Origin: Liolophura sinensis
Lineage: Eukaryota > Mollusca > Polyplacophora > Chitonida > Chitonidae
Assembly (NCBI RefSeq): GCF_032854445.1
Contig: NC_088299.1
Span: 19,275,608-19,339,607 of the forward strand
Direction: 5' to 3'
DNA: 64,000 bases
Positions 48,161 through 59,622 of the stretch are shown in pieces. The translations under genes and the position numbers were made by a program. Positions within the stretch are counted from its first letter, which is position 1. Each line of letters starts with the position of its first letter. The notes below the pieces were generated by a model. The model had not been told where the DNA came from and ran no database searches. It was given only the letters and a program-made list of their open reading frames with translations.

Positions 48161-48657
48161 ACCGTACTTGGAGTTAATTTTATAATGAATTAAGGTTAAT
48201 TTGAAAACAAAACGGGCATATTTAATTAATTCATCTTAAAACTTATAACCCATAAATCGGTCGCAATGGTCTGATCAAGAGCAGGCTCTGAAATCTATTT
48301 CCGAATGGTACATGTGTTTGTTGGCGTGTAAAACACATATTCTTAAGCTGAGTCACATAGTAAATCAGTTGTCAACTTCAGAATGTATGGCTGTGTCTTG
48401 CGTCTATATATCATTAAACCAACTCAGTGAAAGGATTGCAGGGGTAAAACTTTATTATCACATCACCAAATATTTCAAGACATCGTAACAACCATGCTGA
48501 GACAACACCGAAATATGATTTTTGATCGTGAACTGTCGCAGAATGGCACAAATTAAGGTATGAAATCTATAGTAAATTACATCAAAACATCACTGATTAC
48601 AAATCCAATTTACAAATACACAAACTCGCTGTTGTACTCTAAGGCAGTACATATATC

Positions 48658-48690
48658 CTGGGACTAATATAACTGTTATATTAGTCCCAG
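48658..48690. repeat. Perfect 15-bp hairpin with 3-base loop
   Basis: 'ctgggactaatataa' - ctg - 'ttatattagtcccag'. Arms match perfectly. No element class recognised; it may be the fused ends of a foldback element. Confidence 0.8.
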
Positions 48691-49529
48691 CTGTATGCTA
48701 ATCCATAGGTCTATGAGATATCGCCTACATGCTGCTTCTATTGTGTGCCATCTGGAAAATGAATAAAAACTTGACCAACCCTATGGTTATCCTGCAGTAT
48801 ACATATCTCACGATTTGGTAAATGTGGTGTAAAATATGATTCAATCTGTGCCATAAAATGTATATTCAAAAACTACTGTGGTTTTAAGGATATAGGCATC
48901 CATGTTTATTACATTAACGCCGTGATTTTATGTTTGTGAAAAGTTCTCACTGCAGTTAAAGCGCGACTGAGAAACTTATATTTGTGTTCGACCTGAAAAT
49001 TTTCCAGGGATTATACGGGTATATGAATGTCGGACTTGACGCTTAGATACAAACAAAAAGACGGTCTATATACGAAGACGCAAAGATAATACATCGAACT
49101 TGATATTCATTGAAAAAAGGTTTTGGTGGTGATGAGTTGCGGAACGGCGAATGATGGCAACAGACACAGGAATGAACTCTAGCATAGTAAGATACATCCA
49201 AATAGCGCTGCAGTCCAATTTACACGAAGAGGTACTATCTCGTTTTTACTGCCGTGCACTTGGATACACATCAGTATCCGAGTCCACAAATCTACGTTCA
49301 GCAATTGGACTGTCGAGTCAGACATCATTTGGTCAAAGGCTCTACTAAACGGCATGAGAAGACACCTAGCAGTATACTCTGTGACGTCATACAATCCGTA
49401 GAGAATCATTAACACCGGGTGAGATATGATTAATTTGTTTTAATGTGATTTGATTGTATGTTAAATGTGATGACAACACAGCATTCTTTGAGAATTTCTA
49501 GATCAGTGATCTCTAATAAATTGCAATTA
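48691..49529. other. Gene-free stretch with dispersed core motif
   Basis: Contains a copy of the dispersed core ('gaatgtcggacttgacgctt', 49,033-49,055). Otherwise nothing recognised. Confidence 0.4.
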
Positions 49530-49654
49530 ACGTCAATGCATTTTTTTACCTAATTCTGTTTAAGCCATGCAGCTAGGAAGCGTGAAAATTGCTACTATTG
49601 ATACATTTACAGGAAAAGTTAGAATAAAACCCGGATTCAGGTAAATTGATTACA

Positions 49655-50110
49655 GGCCATATTTCACCAGTTACGTGTGGCCATTTGCCGGCTATCACAG
49701 TGTCATCGCTGCTCTGGTTATGCTCTCTGTGCTGTAGCCGTATTTCACCAGTTACGTGTGGCCATTTGCCGGCTATCACAGTGTCATCGCTGCTCTGGTT
49801 TTGCTCTCTGTGCTGTAGCCGTATTTCACCAGTTATGTGTGGCCATTTGCCGGCTATCACAGTGTCATCGCTGCTCTGGTTTTGCTCTCTGTGCTGTAGC
49901 CGTATTTCACCAGTTACGTGTGGCCATTTGCCGGCTATCACAGTGTCATCGCTGCTCTGGTTTTGCTCTCTGTGCTGTAGCCGTATTTCAACAGTTAGGT
50001 GTGGCCATTTGCCGGCTATCACAGTGTCATTGCTGCTCTGGTTTTGCTCTCTGTGCTGTAGCCGTATTTCAACAGTTACGTGTGGCCATTTGCCGGCTAT
50101 CACATTGTCA
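49655..50110 (+). repeat. 81-bp tandem repeat, about 6 copies
   Basis: The unit contains 'gtatttcaccagttacgtgt' and 'cagtgtcatcgctgctctgg'; the 81-base step is exact. It equals the 48-bp unit of the next array plus a 33-bp block, and its sequence matches an arm of the foldback element at 1779-1952. Confidence 0.95.
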
Positions 50111-50965
50111 TCGCTTCTCTGGTGTTGCTCTCTAAACTGTACATCTATCTCATTGTCGTCGCTGCATGCTCAGATTTTGCTCTCTTTGCTGTACATCTGT
50201 CACATTGTCGTCGCTGCATGCTCTGGTTTTGCTCTCTGTGCTGTACGTCTATCACACTGTCATCGCTGCTCTGGTTTTGCTCTTTGTGCTGTACATCTAT
50301 CACATTGTCGTCGCTGCTCTGGTTTTGCTCTCTTTGCTGTACATCTATCACATTGTCGTCGCTGCATGCTCTCGCTGTTATTCGAATAACTAATTCCTAA
50401 CCCGCTGCTAACTTCAGTGTGCCGCAACGACAACAGTGTGAAAGACGTACAGCACAGAGAGCAAAATCCACAGCAGCGACGACAGCGTGATAGACGTACA
50501 GCACAGAAAGCTGTGCTTTCTATGCTTTAAGTCTATCACACTGTCGTTGCTGCTCTGGATTTGCTCTCTATGCTTTAAGTGTATCACATTGTCGTCGCTG
50601 CTCTGGATTTGCTCCCTATGCTGTACGTCTATCACACTGTCGTCGCTGCTCTGGATTTGCTCTCTATGCTGTACGTCTATCACATTGTCGTCGCTGCTCT
50701 GGATTTGCTCTCTATGCTGTACGTCTATCACACTGTCGTCGCTGCTCTGGATTTGCTCTCTATGCTGTACGTCTATCACATTGTCGTAGCTGCTCTGGAT
50801 TTGCTCTCTATGCTGTACGTCTATCACTTTGTCGTCGCTGCTCTGGATTTGCTCTCTATGCTGTACGTCTATCACATTGTCGTCGCTGCTCTCGATTTGT
50901 TCTCTATGCTGTACGTCAATCACACTGTCCTCGCTGCTCTGGATTTACTCTCTATGCTGTGCGTC
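50111..50965 (+). repeat. 48-bp tandem repeat with an internal inverted block
   Basis: The unit contains 'tatcacactgtcgtcgctgc' and 'tttgctctctatgctgtacg'. At 50,424-50,510 about two units are in reverse orientation ('agacgtacagcacagagagc'), and direct orientation resumes at 'ctgtgctttctatgc'. Confidence 0.93.
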
Positions 50966-51691
50966 TTTAATTACATACATGATTTATAGAGATTATCTTT
51001 GTGTTCCATAAGGTGAAAGGTCAGAGTGTTCTCGTTGGGGATCGAGCCAGATATTGGATAGTTTGAGACATTCGTCAACGAAATAAGAGTTCGACTTGAG
51101 CGCACGTGAGCCAGGCGCTACGACGGAAAATTGCTACTCGAATTACACGGGTTGTAGGCACTCAGGAAATTAGACCAAGGTTATATTTTTATGAAGTCAC
51201 TGCTGATTACATTATTATTTTTTATTTGATTGGTGTTTTACGCCGTACTCAAGAATATTTCACTTACACGACGGCGGCCAGCATTATGGTGGGAGATTAT
51301 ATTAAGAATAACGCACGGCGGAAAGCTATTCACATGTTTACAGCGGGATTGAGCTTGAAAATTCAAAAAACTGAAATACATGCAGTTGAAAAATTACATT
51401 TTCTGTACTTAACTTCCACATTTTGCAAAGCAACTTGTAAGCAGCGATTCTTACAATAGACTAAGGCTTCGTGAGTAGGTCGTTCCCATTTAAATTTCAC
51501 ACACAAACAGATAAAACACCTAAATATTGACACGGAAATGTAGTAGAGGAGTAAGTATGGTTAAGCTCGTGAAGAACGAGTAGCCAGTGTGACCGAGATT
51601 TGCAAAGCCTAACTTCATTCACAGATAACGGTGACGTCACTGGTTACTGATATAGGTCGCTCTCGAGTATCTGAACCTCTCTAGTAGTGAT
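50966..51691. other. Region downstream of the receptor gene
   Basis: Holds only a truncated SINE-A (51,214-51,295) whose tail supplies AATAAA-like sequence on the minus strand, possibly used as a polyadenylation signal by the receptor gene. Confidence 0.4.
51214..51295 (-). mobile_element. SINE-A 3' fragment
   Basis: Minus orientation: 'tatttgattggtgttttac', 'cgtactcaagaatatttcac', 'cagcattatggtgggag'. The 5' two thirds are missing. Confidence 0.85.
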
Positions 51692-52801
51692 TCAGGGTTT
51701 ACAAGAAATTAGCTGCATGAGTTCCTTACGAAAACTCTTCCCCATGGCCGTATATATAAAGATGTTTACAGAGGAATTCAGGACTATCAGAATATTGACG
51801 GAAAATACAAACACTTGACCGAGGGTGTCATTGTCAAACCAGAAGAAGTCCTCTACAAAAACGGGTGTTTGGCAGACAACGAACACGGTGATGACCAGGG
51901 CCACAGCCAGATTCCATTCTCGTTCTTTCCGGTGAGACACCGAGTTGAGGTCCTCTTGAGCTCCTGAGATCATCATCTTCCTCTTACTGGCGAACTGGTT
52001 CAACTTGTACAAGATGCAGGCGTTCAGGGCAAACAGCAAGCAGAGAGGAACAATGAAGTTAACCAAACTTGTGGGCCATTTTCGGTACACTGTGTTCCAT
52101 TGCATCTCTCCAATTCGCGTGAAACTGTACATGTAACAACCCGGGATGCCACAAGATATCACTGTGGTCGTCAAGTAATACGGAATCCGGAAGGCGACGA
52201 CAAAGACGGTGGTGAAAACAATGGTGCGCCTGGCGTAGTGAGTTGAGCGAATGCTGGACGCTCGCAGCGGGAAACAAAGAGAGATGAATCTGTCCACGGT
52301 GATGACGACGCTGAGCCAAACGTTCCAGGTGAATGATGTCGACGCCAAGTAATGGAGGCACAACAGAACGAACGCCGTAGTCTTATCCTTGAAGTAGATG
52401 AACTTCGACGAGAAGGAGAATGCCAGGTAGGTTTCGATGGTGCTGTGGGCCGGGACGAGAACAACGACAAGAATATCCGAGATGACCAGCACGCGCAAGA
52501 ATACGAGGAAGGTGCTGTTTAGACTATGACGACGCAACACCATAAAGGTCAGGGTGTTGCAGATGAGACCCAACACTCCGATTATAGGCAGCACTACGCC
52601 CCACAGGACGAGTTGAGGGCCGGTTATCTTCCGGTAAGGTAGTTGTAGACTGGGAGGAAATTGTTCACAGTCAAAAATGGTTATATTCCTGAAAACCAAA
52701 CGCACACAAGGCCCTGTATCTATGACGTCAGTACTGTTGCTTCCATCTCCCGCTATTTCAGTGGTGTTCATGATTACCTGTTTTCCTGTATAGAGAGACA
52801 T
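51692..52801 (-). CDS. Rhodopsin-class peptide GPCR, FMRFamide-receptor-like
   Basis: A 369-residue seven-helix receptor expected at the cell surface, coupling a neuropeptide signal to G proteins. Seen: three N-glycosylation sequons in the N-terminus (N12, N22, N39); TM1 'LICNTL' (N82); TM2 'VISDIL' (D109); C148 before TM3 with partners in the second outer loop; DRF at 170-172 in place of DRY; 'NFIVPL' in TM5; 'CQTP' at 310-313 in place of CWxP; 'NSSVNIFIY' at 342-350 in place of NPxxY; and the amphipathic 'GKSFRKEL'. CQTP and NSSVN are characteristic of FMRFamide/myosuppressin-type receptors. The open frame is uninterrupted. Translation may start at Met11 (52,771), because 'ctctctatacag' just before it could be a splice acceptor from a 5' exon. 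The ligand cannot be told. Confidence 0.88.
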   Translation of the reverse strand: MSLYTGKQVIMNTTEIAGDGSNSTDVIDTGPCVRLVFRNITIFDCEQFPPSLQLPYRKITGPQLVLWGVVLPIIGVLGLICNTLTFMVLRRHSLNSTFLVFLRVLVISDILVVVLVPAHSTIETYLAFSFSSKFIYFKDKTTAFVLLCLHYLASTSFTWNVWLSVVITVDRFISLCFPLRASSIRSTHYARRTIVFTTVFVVAFRIPYYLTTTVISCGIPGCYMYSFTRIGEMQWNTVYRKWPTSLVNFIVPLCLLFALNACILYKLNQFASKRKMMISGAQEDLNSVSHRKEREWNLAVALVITVFVVCQTPVFVEDFFWFDNDTLGQVFVFSVNILIVLNSSVNIFIYTAMGKSFRKELMQLISCKP

Positions 52802-52969
52802 GACTAGTTAAACAGTTAGACGGTGGATGTAATATAGAAATCCCTTTTTAAAGTTACATTAAATATTTACACACGCGTATATAAGCACGCTCTTCTGTGG
52901 TATTTATTTATATAAAATAAAAATTAGGCAGTTTCGAAAGAAAGCCACTCCCCTTTGTTATGCGTGCAC

Positions 52970-53745
52970 CAACGTTAAAAACTACTGACTTAACACCACT
53001 GTTCTTTGTCATATATGCACCTAAACGTGCGTCACAAAACTACTGACCTAAAGCCGCCGCTCTTTGCCATATATGCACCTACGTAAATGTCACAAAATTA
53101 CTGACCTAAAGCCGCCGCTCTTTGCCATATATGCACCTACGTGAATGTCACAAAACTACTAACCTAAAGCCGCCGCTCTTTGCCATATATGCACCTACAT
53201 GAATGTCACAAAACTACTGACCTAAAGCCGCCGCTCTTTGCCATATATGCACCTACATGAATGTCACAAAACTACTGATCTAAAGCTGCCGCTCTTTGCC
53301 ATATATGCACCTACGTGAACGTCACAAAACTACTGACCTAAAGCCGCCGCTCTTTGCCATATATGCACCTACGTAAATGTCACAAAATTACTGACCTAAA
53401 GCCGCCGCTCTTTGCCATATATGCACCTACGTAAATGTCACAAAACTACTGACCTAAAGCCGCTGCTCTTTGCCATATATGCACCTACGTAAATGTCACA
53501 AAACTACTGACCTAAAGCCGCTGCTCTTTGCCATATATGCACCTACATGAATGTCACAACACTACTGACCTAAAGCCGCCGCTCTTTGCCATATATGCAC
53601 CTACGTAAATGTCACAAAACTACTGACCTAAAGCCGCTGCTCTTTGCCATATATGCGCCTACGTAAATGTCACAAAACTACTGACCTAAAGCTGCCGCTC
53701 TTTGCCATATATGCACCTACATGAATGCCACAACACTACTGACAC
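52970..53745 (+). repeat. 58-bp minisatellite, about 13 copies, upstream of the receptor
   Basis: The unit contains 'ctgacctaaagccgccgctc' and 'gccatatatgcacctacgta'. It begins about 170 bases upstream of the receptor's start codon, in its promoter or first intron. Confidence 0.95.
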
Positions 53746-55230
53746 AAAACCGCAGCCGAATCAGCAGAAACTTCAGAAAAAGAACTGTGACAACGATCGG
53801 CAACATCTTAACACTTTCACACTTCACATAAATCTGTAACCAGTTTCACGAAGCTCTCTTAATATCACATGCTCGCAACTAACATGACGACGTGATGCCT
53901 CCACTAATGGTTGCCGTGGTAGTTAAGTGAACGTCACGTTAGCAATGATTCATGAAACCGGGCCCTGCACTGTAACGTACCCGTTTATCAAACACGCACG
54001 TGTCACAATAATGCACGTACATGTAGGCCTATCAAACACACATGCGTGTCACTTCAGTACATCTATCAAACACGCACTTGTGTCACACACGTATACTAAC
54101 CTTGAATTCTATATAGTGACGGATGCTGTTCAGGTGTGAGGTGCCGGATATAGCCACTACGTAACTCGTGATGTTGATATGTTGATCAGTGATCTCAGAT
54201 CTAGTCATCTGTCGACACACTTCCGGAGCGATTCTTATACTCTCCTTTTGCTTTCCCCGGGTGGTAGCCCATAGACGTTTGAGTTAGGTGGGTGGGGTTG
54301 GGTGGGTGGTGGGTGGGGTTTTGCAGATTAGTTGGTTGGCAGTGTGAAATAAGTGTATGACGGAGTTAAATCATAGACATTGGATCTGAGAGTTGATACA
54401 GCATTTCCTCACGTCAATCAGTATTGTTTGAACACATGTATAAAACTATCAAAAAATGCGCCTGATAAACATATGCATATCCATGGAATTGAAGATAAAA
54501 GTGAAGGCTGATGTATGTTCTGTATATGCTATCATTCAAAGGGGGAGATAAGCAATTACCCAAATTAAGCCATAATGTTGAAACCAACCACATAACCTCA
54601 GAACCATCTATAGCACATTTTTGACGTAGCACAAAGCTGCGTCGTTCACGAGAGCCAAATCTGCCGCTTTAGCCGGGAGAACTTGCATAGCCTCAAGTTG
54701 TTTTGGTCTGTAATATTAATGAACTTGGGTTCCCAATCTGTTTGAAGACTCGACGACACGATCGGGGCGTCGATAAGGATGTTCCTGGTTATCAAGGTCT
54801 GCATAATCCCTGTTTAATGCGCACGGGGCATATACCACCACAAAGATGTCTGTCACAAAACAGAGAGATAACACGGAAACTGAAAACTTTTCCAATTCGC
54901 TTTCTTTACACAGCTTATCAATTGGAGTATGAGTGTTTGGCATTTACAACATCAATAAAAGCTGTTTGCATGATTGATCACATGATGCATACCAATGGCA
55001 AGAATCATGAAAATCGAACCTGGTTGCACTAGGGGATGATGGTTATCTTGGTGAGATAATGTATAAATGGGACAAGTCGACATGACAGAGCATTTTGTGT
55101 TGATGTTGTAAGTGTGATGGTTGGCACATAATCGGTGCATGAATGTCCTACTGTCAAGTTACCTGTGAGTTTCATCCTTGCTTTTCTTCACATGCGTATG
55201 CTTAAACAGCATGAAAATCCAACACCAAAT
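53746..55230. other. Gene-free stretch
   Basis: Short frames (for example a 109-codon plus frame at 54,703) have no splice or family support. A G-rich tract lies near 54,290-54,320. Confidence 0.4.
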
Positions 55231-55287
55231 CTAAGCGTGAAATCCGACATTTGTATACCACTCGAAAAAGGCGTTTAGCACTTCCCG
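55231..55287 (-). repeat. Dispersed core motif, reverse copy
   Basis: Minus strand reads 'aaatgtcggatttcacgctt', matching the cores at 1481, 3229 and 49,012. Confidence 0.45.
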
Positions 55288-55371
55288 TGCTGGCCTCAAA
55301 ACACTAATGCTGTTAGTGTAAATTATGTGTCTTTCCGTACTCATAGTCTGCTGCTGAACTATCCATTCGAG

Positions 55372-55790
55372 GTAGATGTCCCCTAGACCGAAATTGCTCT
55401 GAAGTTAGACGTGGCAAAATTTTCTTCCACCATGGATGGTCCCCAAACCATCGCCAGAGTACGCTCCATTTAAAAACCTGATGCAGTTTTTTACCCTTGT
55501 AAAATATGTCGAGGCTGCAAGTGCAGACGTTCGCTTTGAGCATCACCAAAGAATCTTGGACCCATGCGGATTAGGAAATAACAGTTCCACGTTGTGCTTA
55601 CTACAAATCGACAGCATAAACGACTGCAAACTTAAGGCCGAGGAGACGTATTTGACAGACATTTTTTTGTCTCAACGCCGTGACACACTGCCACGGCAAC
55701 TGCATCAGGTTTTTAAAGGTAGCGCGCGGAATAACAAAAATTTGCCAAACCTAACGTCAGAGCAATCGCGGATTAGATGTCCCCATGTGT
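55372..55790. repeat. Inverted-repeat element with about 100-bp arms
   Basis: The left arm (55,372-55,487, read in reverse 'ctgcatcaggtttttaaat' ... 'tctaacttcagagcaatttc') matches the right arm (55,698-55,790, 'ctgcatcaggtttttaaag' ... 'cctaacgtcagagcaatcgc'). The spacer is about 210 bases. Foldback or MITE-like. Confidence 0.6.
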
Positions 55791-56191
55791 CATCCCTGGT
55801 AAATCCACACAGGCATAAAACTGGTAGAAACTGGATTCCAACTCCAACCGCCGTGTTTGAATTTAGAACTACCTGAACACTAGTTTTCAAAGGAATAATA
55901 AAGAAGCAATATACTTAAAGGTGGCAAGGTATGTATTGAGGATATGTAATGAGTGACCCGAAAATATCAAATTTATTAAACGAGAGTAGAGTTTCCAGAG
56001 GCTCGGAACAAATGAAAACTACTATTCGAGTTTAATAAATCTGATATAGAGGGTCACGAATTCGATGTCCTATTTATCCCATAAATACCTCATTGTAAAT
56101 TTATAGCTGAAAAAATCACTACGATTTAACCTTTTCGGAAACTGCGCCGAATCTAACCGCGTAGTAATATCACATATATAGGTCAAGTCAT

Positions 56192-56446
56192 CAGTTTATT
56201 TATTTATTATTGATTGGTGTTTTACACCGCACTCCGGAATATTTCACTTACACGACGGGGACCATGCAGCATCATGGTAGGAGGAAGCCGTACAGAGTTC
56301 GGGGGAAACCCACGACCATCCGCAGGTTGCTATCAGACCTTTCTACGTACGGCCGAAGAGGAAGCCATCATGAGCTGGACTTGAAGTGACAGCCACCGCA
56401 CTGTTGAGCGGCTTCTGGGTCATTACGCTCCTCTTGCGCTAACAAA
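56192..56446 (-). mobile_element. SINE-A, near full length
   Basis: 'tattgattggtgttttacac', 'catgcagcatcatggtagga', 'gaggaagccatcatgagctg', ending before the tRNA-like head is complete. About 15% diverged from the younger copies by eye. Confidence 0.85.
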
Positions 56447-57544
56447 TGAAGCGTCATCAGTAAGTGACAAGTACATGGCGGAGTATAATATAGTACGGAC
56501 AAAATTTATTTATATAAGGACTTTTTTTTATACCATAGACATGTCAAAAGTTTGCTTTATACAATATATCGTTCAATGCGTTAATATTTATAATAAAATA
56601 CATTTTACCACAGAAAAAATTACTGTCTAAAAATAGACAAATTTCATATTGATTCGATTATCTTGTCACATTTATAACTCTGGTGCGTCCTTTTTTGTCA
56701 ATTTTTACGACATCTCCTGGTCGAAAGTCGGCCATGTTGACATTTACAGAGGACAAGAAAAAGTTGTAAAATAAAGTAGTGCCAGTGCAGCCGAGTTGTA
56801 ACTATTGATTGGTCGATTTGCTGAATGAAGAGATACACGGACCAGTCAAAATGTGGGAATTTATATTACACGTGGTGCATATCAAAACGATATGCCATGC
56901 CTTTATTACCTGGAGAAATGAAAATTTATGGGATAAAAGTGAAAAACAGCCATCAGTTTTCTGTAAAGACAGTCGACGTTCCATACCTGCTATCGAGTTC
57001 AAGTTGCAAACTCGTCCGTGAGTTCGCGAACAAATTATAGGTCTGATGTATATAGGTATCCCAGTCGCGATTCGTATGCAGCTGTTCCTAAAAGCAGTGT
57101 GTTAATGCAATAAACATGGATGATGCAGTGATGGATTCTGGGTGAATGAGCTGTGAACGTATATAGATGCGCATGCATTGGTTGCATTTCGCCAGTTGTT
57201 TTCCAAGTTACAGTTGAATCTTGGCCTGAGAGAGAGCATGTCAATAGAAAGCTTTTCTACGTTTTTGGACGAATTTTCATTTTCGCTTGAAATTCCTGCT
57301 TTATTTGAATGGTTTGGTGCGTGGATAGTCCTAAATACTAGTGGATAAAGGGTATATCGCTTGATTTACTGCCTGGTATGGAGACTGGGGGATTCACCAT
57401 TGTCTGTGGCTCCATCAGTCTTTATTTATATGGTTTGTGTTTAATGCCGTACTAAAATATGTTCTCATCTCATCAATGTTGATGCATGAAGTTGCAGCAC
57501 AGAAACGCGCGACTTGGATTTACTATTTTATTTTAGCAAGGAAC
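56447..57544. other. Gene-free stretch
   Basis: AT-rich, no supported exon. A SINE-like remnant occurs near 57,421-57,460. Confidence 0.4.
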
Positions 57545-57880
57545 GAGGCCATATCAGATACCCTGGAAGTCAGGTGACATGAGATCAAACCTGGGCCTGG
57601 CTATACAAAGACATTTTAAAAGGATACTTGTTGCTGAGAGGGTACAGAGCAAGGAAACAGGACTGTCTGACCCTGCGTCTGCATAATGTGACAGGGTGGG
57701 GTGTCATGTCTGGTGTCTTCGGCGTGATACTTCAGTGACGGCATCACTTTGGCGGCATGGCCTCATCCTGCCACAAAATGACACAGTATACACACATGAC
57801 TCCTCGTCGTCATTGGCAGAAAAAAAAAATGTTAACCGACGTGTGAAACGCCAAGTATACATACATACATATAAGATACC
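57545..57880 (+). mobile_element. Diverged SINE-B-like element
   Basis: B-box-like 'gagatcaaacctgggcctgg', then blocks collinear with SINE-B ('gtcttcggcgtgatacttca', 'atcctgccac', 'gactcctcgtcgtcattggc') and a tail 'gacgtgtgaaacgccaag' followed by (catac)n. Probably a separate subfamily. Confidence 0.6.
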
Positions 57881-58424
57881 GCTCTAAGTTTTAGCGTGGT
57901 CAAAGAGAATCATTTACTGATAAACAATCCATTAAAGTATAGGTCCCTTTCATCAATAACGGATAAATATCAAACCAGCGGATGGACAGAATGTCAAGGG
58001 TTATTTGTCTATTAGGTCTATGAATGACTTAAGTACATACATATCTACAGGCGGAGATAAATGAGCCTCTATGTATGTAGGGAAAGCTTGATTGGAAGCG
58101 ACATACAGGCGCACGATATACATGTAGCCTACGTAACTCGTGTAGCTCGGCCAGACGGTTAACGGGTCAAATTATCCACGAGCACAACTGTGCGTGACAA
58201 ATCGTCCAAGACAGTTGGTCAACTCGACCAAGATATATAACATAGTAAAATGGAGTCCTCTTTCACGATAAGGTTGTATTTATTAGCATGCAGGTGTGTA
58301 ATACAGCTCGATGAACTCAAAGATGTAGCGTATATATTCAATTGTTTTACAAAACAGGACGTCTCTCCAGAATGTAATATAGGTCATCATCCATGACATT
58401 GAGCCTCCCTATCTATTACAGGGT
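57881..58424. other. Gene-free stretch
   Basis: Nothing recognised. Confidence 0.4.
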
Positions 58425-58606
58425 CAACCCTAACACAAACCTCTCCTGAGGTACGTGGGAAGCTCTTCAGCCTCCTGCGGATGGTCTTGGCTTTCCCCCG
58501 TGTTCTGCCCGGTTTCCTCCCACCATAATTCTGGCCGCCATCAAAAAGGTGAAATATTCTTGAGCACGGCGTAAAACACCAATCAAATAAATAAATAAAT
58601 AAATTA
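58425..58606 (+). mobile_element. SINE-A, 5'-truncated
   Basis: 'cctgcggatggtcttggctt', 'ctgcccggtttcctcccacc', 'gagcacggcgtaaaacacca' and a (aaat)n tail. Confidence 0.85.
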
Positions 58607-59322
58607 ACACGAACTTTTTCAGCAGGTATATATATTGAGAAGATCATAAACATTGTTATATATACATACGTAGCGCTTTTCCGAATGTATGTTTAATAAC
58701 ATATAACTGCCTCCGATGAAATAAAAATCTCTACATGGACGATGATAGTGTAAGGAAGACAAACACATATATACATGAGTCCTTGCGAATTCCATGCCTC
58801 AAAAGGCAATTGTGGGAAGGTCTAAGGGTATTTCTGATACTAGTAGTTTAAACGTTGAGTCGAATCACAACTTATCAAGTAAAGGTCTGGACAGTATATA
58901 GGCTTAATTCATTAAAAATATATAGGCCCTATATTTAATTTAAATAAATCCCTGTAACTTTATTTTTTAGAAGTTTGCTGACGCGATAACGGAAGGCCAG
59001 ATATGCAAATTGAAAAACGCGTAAGTGCTTTCACATCGGCATTATTATGAATGCAGTTTTGCGCATCCTTTATATCTATTGCCTACAGGGACTGGATTTC
59101 ATGTCTGCTTTTACAGTGGGCGACATGCCGTCCCACATTGACAACAAATCTTTGTATTTTTTTTTCTATTGGCAATGAAAGACTGCATGCGATATAAATT
59201 ATATAGTGGTCGTATTTTATCTTGTCCCTATCCCTTTGTTTATACATATGATAGCTGAAGATAAGAGGAAGGTATATGTGTTTTTTATCTTCTTGAAACA
59301 AGCATATATGTATACACCTTAC
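58607..59322. other. Stretch downstream of the orphan minus-strand exon
   Basis: Would be the first intron of the gene starting at 59,466. No second exon was identified. Confidence 0.35.
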
Positions 59323-59466
59323 CCGTAAGACGTAGAAACCAAAGTATGCCTGTATGAAGCGCCTCACTAGTCCGTGTTCGTTTATAATGAAACCATTCGA
59401 CACCTCACTGTTCCTTATTTTATATATTCGAGAATCTCGTGGAAGGCGAGTATTTTGTCCCGCCAT
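59323..59466 (-). CDS. First coding exon of an unidentified gene, divergent from NUTF2
   Basis: Forty-eight codons from an ATG set in a YY1-like context ('caatatggcggga') to a good donor 'gtaagg' in phase 0. Reads 'MAGQNTRLPRDSRIYKIRN', then 'SEVSNGFIINEHGLVRR' and the hydrophobic 'FIQAYFGFYVLR'. The composition and splice signal look genuine, and it starts only 157 bases from the NUTF2 start codon on the opposite strand. I do not recognise the family and could not find exon 2; reading through the donor gives a low-quality tail to 59,083. Confidence 0.55.
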
Positions 59467-59622
59467 ATTGTCGGCGTTATTCAGACTCTGAAGCGCATTG
59501 AGAACTCATATAGATTTCTCTGTTGTTCTCAGCAGATTTTCTCAGTCGTTTTTATTCCGTATTTGTGTCCTTTTCTGTACATCTGTAGTTTGTCGTGAAC
59601 GTGTCTCGGCGGTGCTGTCAGA
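59467..59622. promoter_or_regulatory. Divergent promoter of NUTF2 and the orphan gene
   Basis: 156 bases between two opposed start codons. Includes 'cccgccatattgtcgg', a YY1-type site at the minus-strand start, and CpG-containing 'gtgtctcggcggtgctgtc' before the NUTF2 ATG. Inferred from geometry; no TATA box at the expected place. Confidence 0.5.

Noticed and set aside
49646..50389. 247-codon plus-strand Cys/Leu/Ser-rich frame that looks membrane-like
   Set aside because: Product of the 81/48-bp array (both periods are multiples of 3); several frames on both strands are open.
59083..59466. 127-codon unspliced reading of the orphan exon
   Set aside because: After the donor at 59,322 the sequence becomes AT-rich and low quality; the spliced 48-codon exon is more credible.
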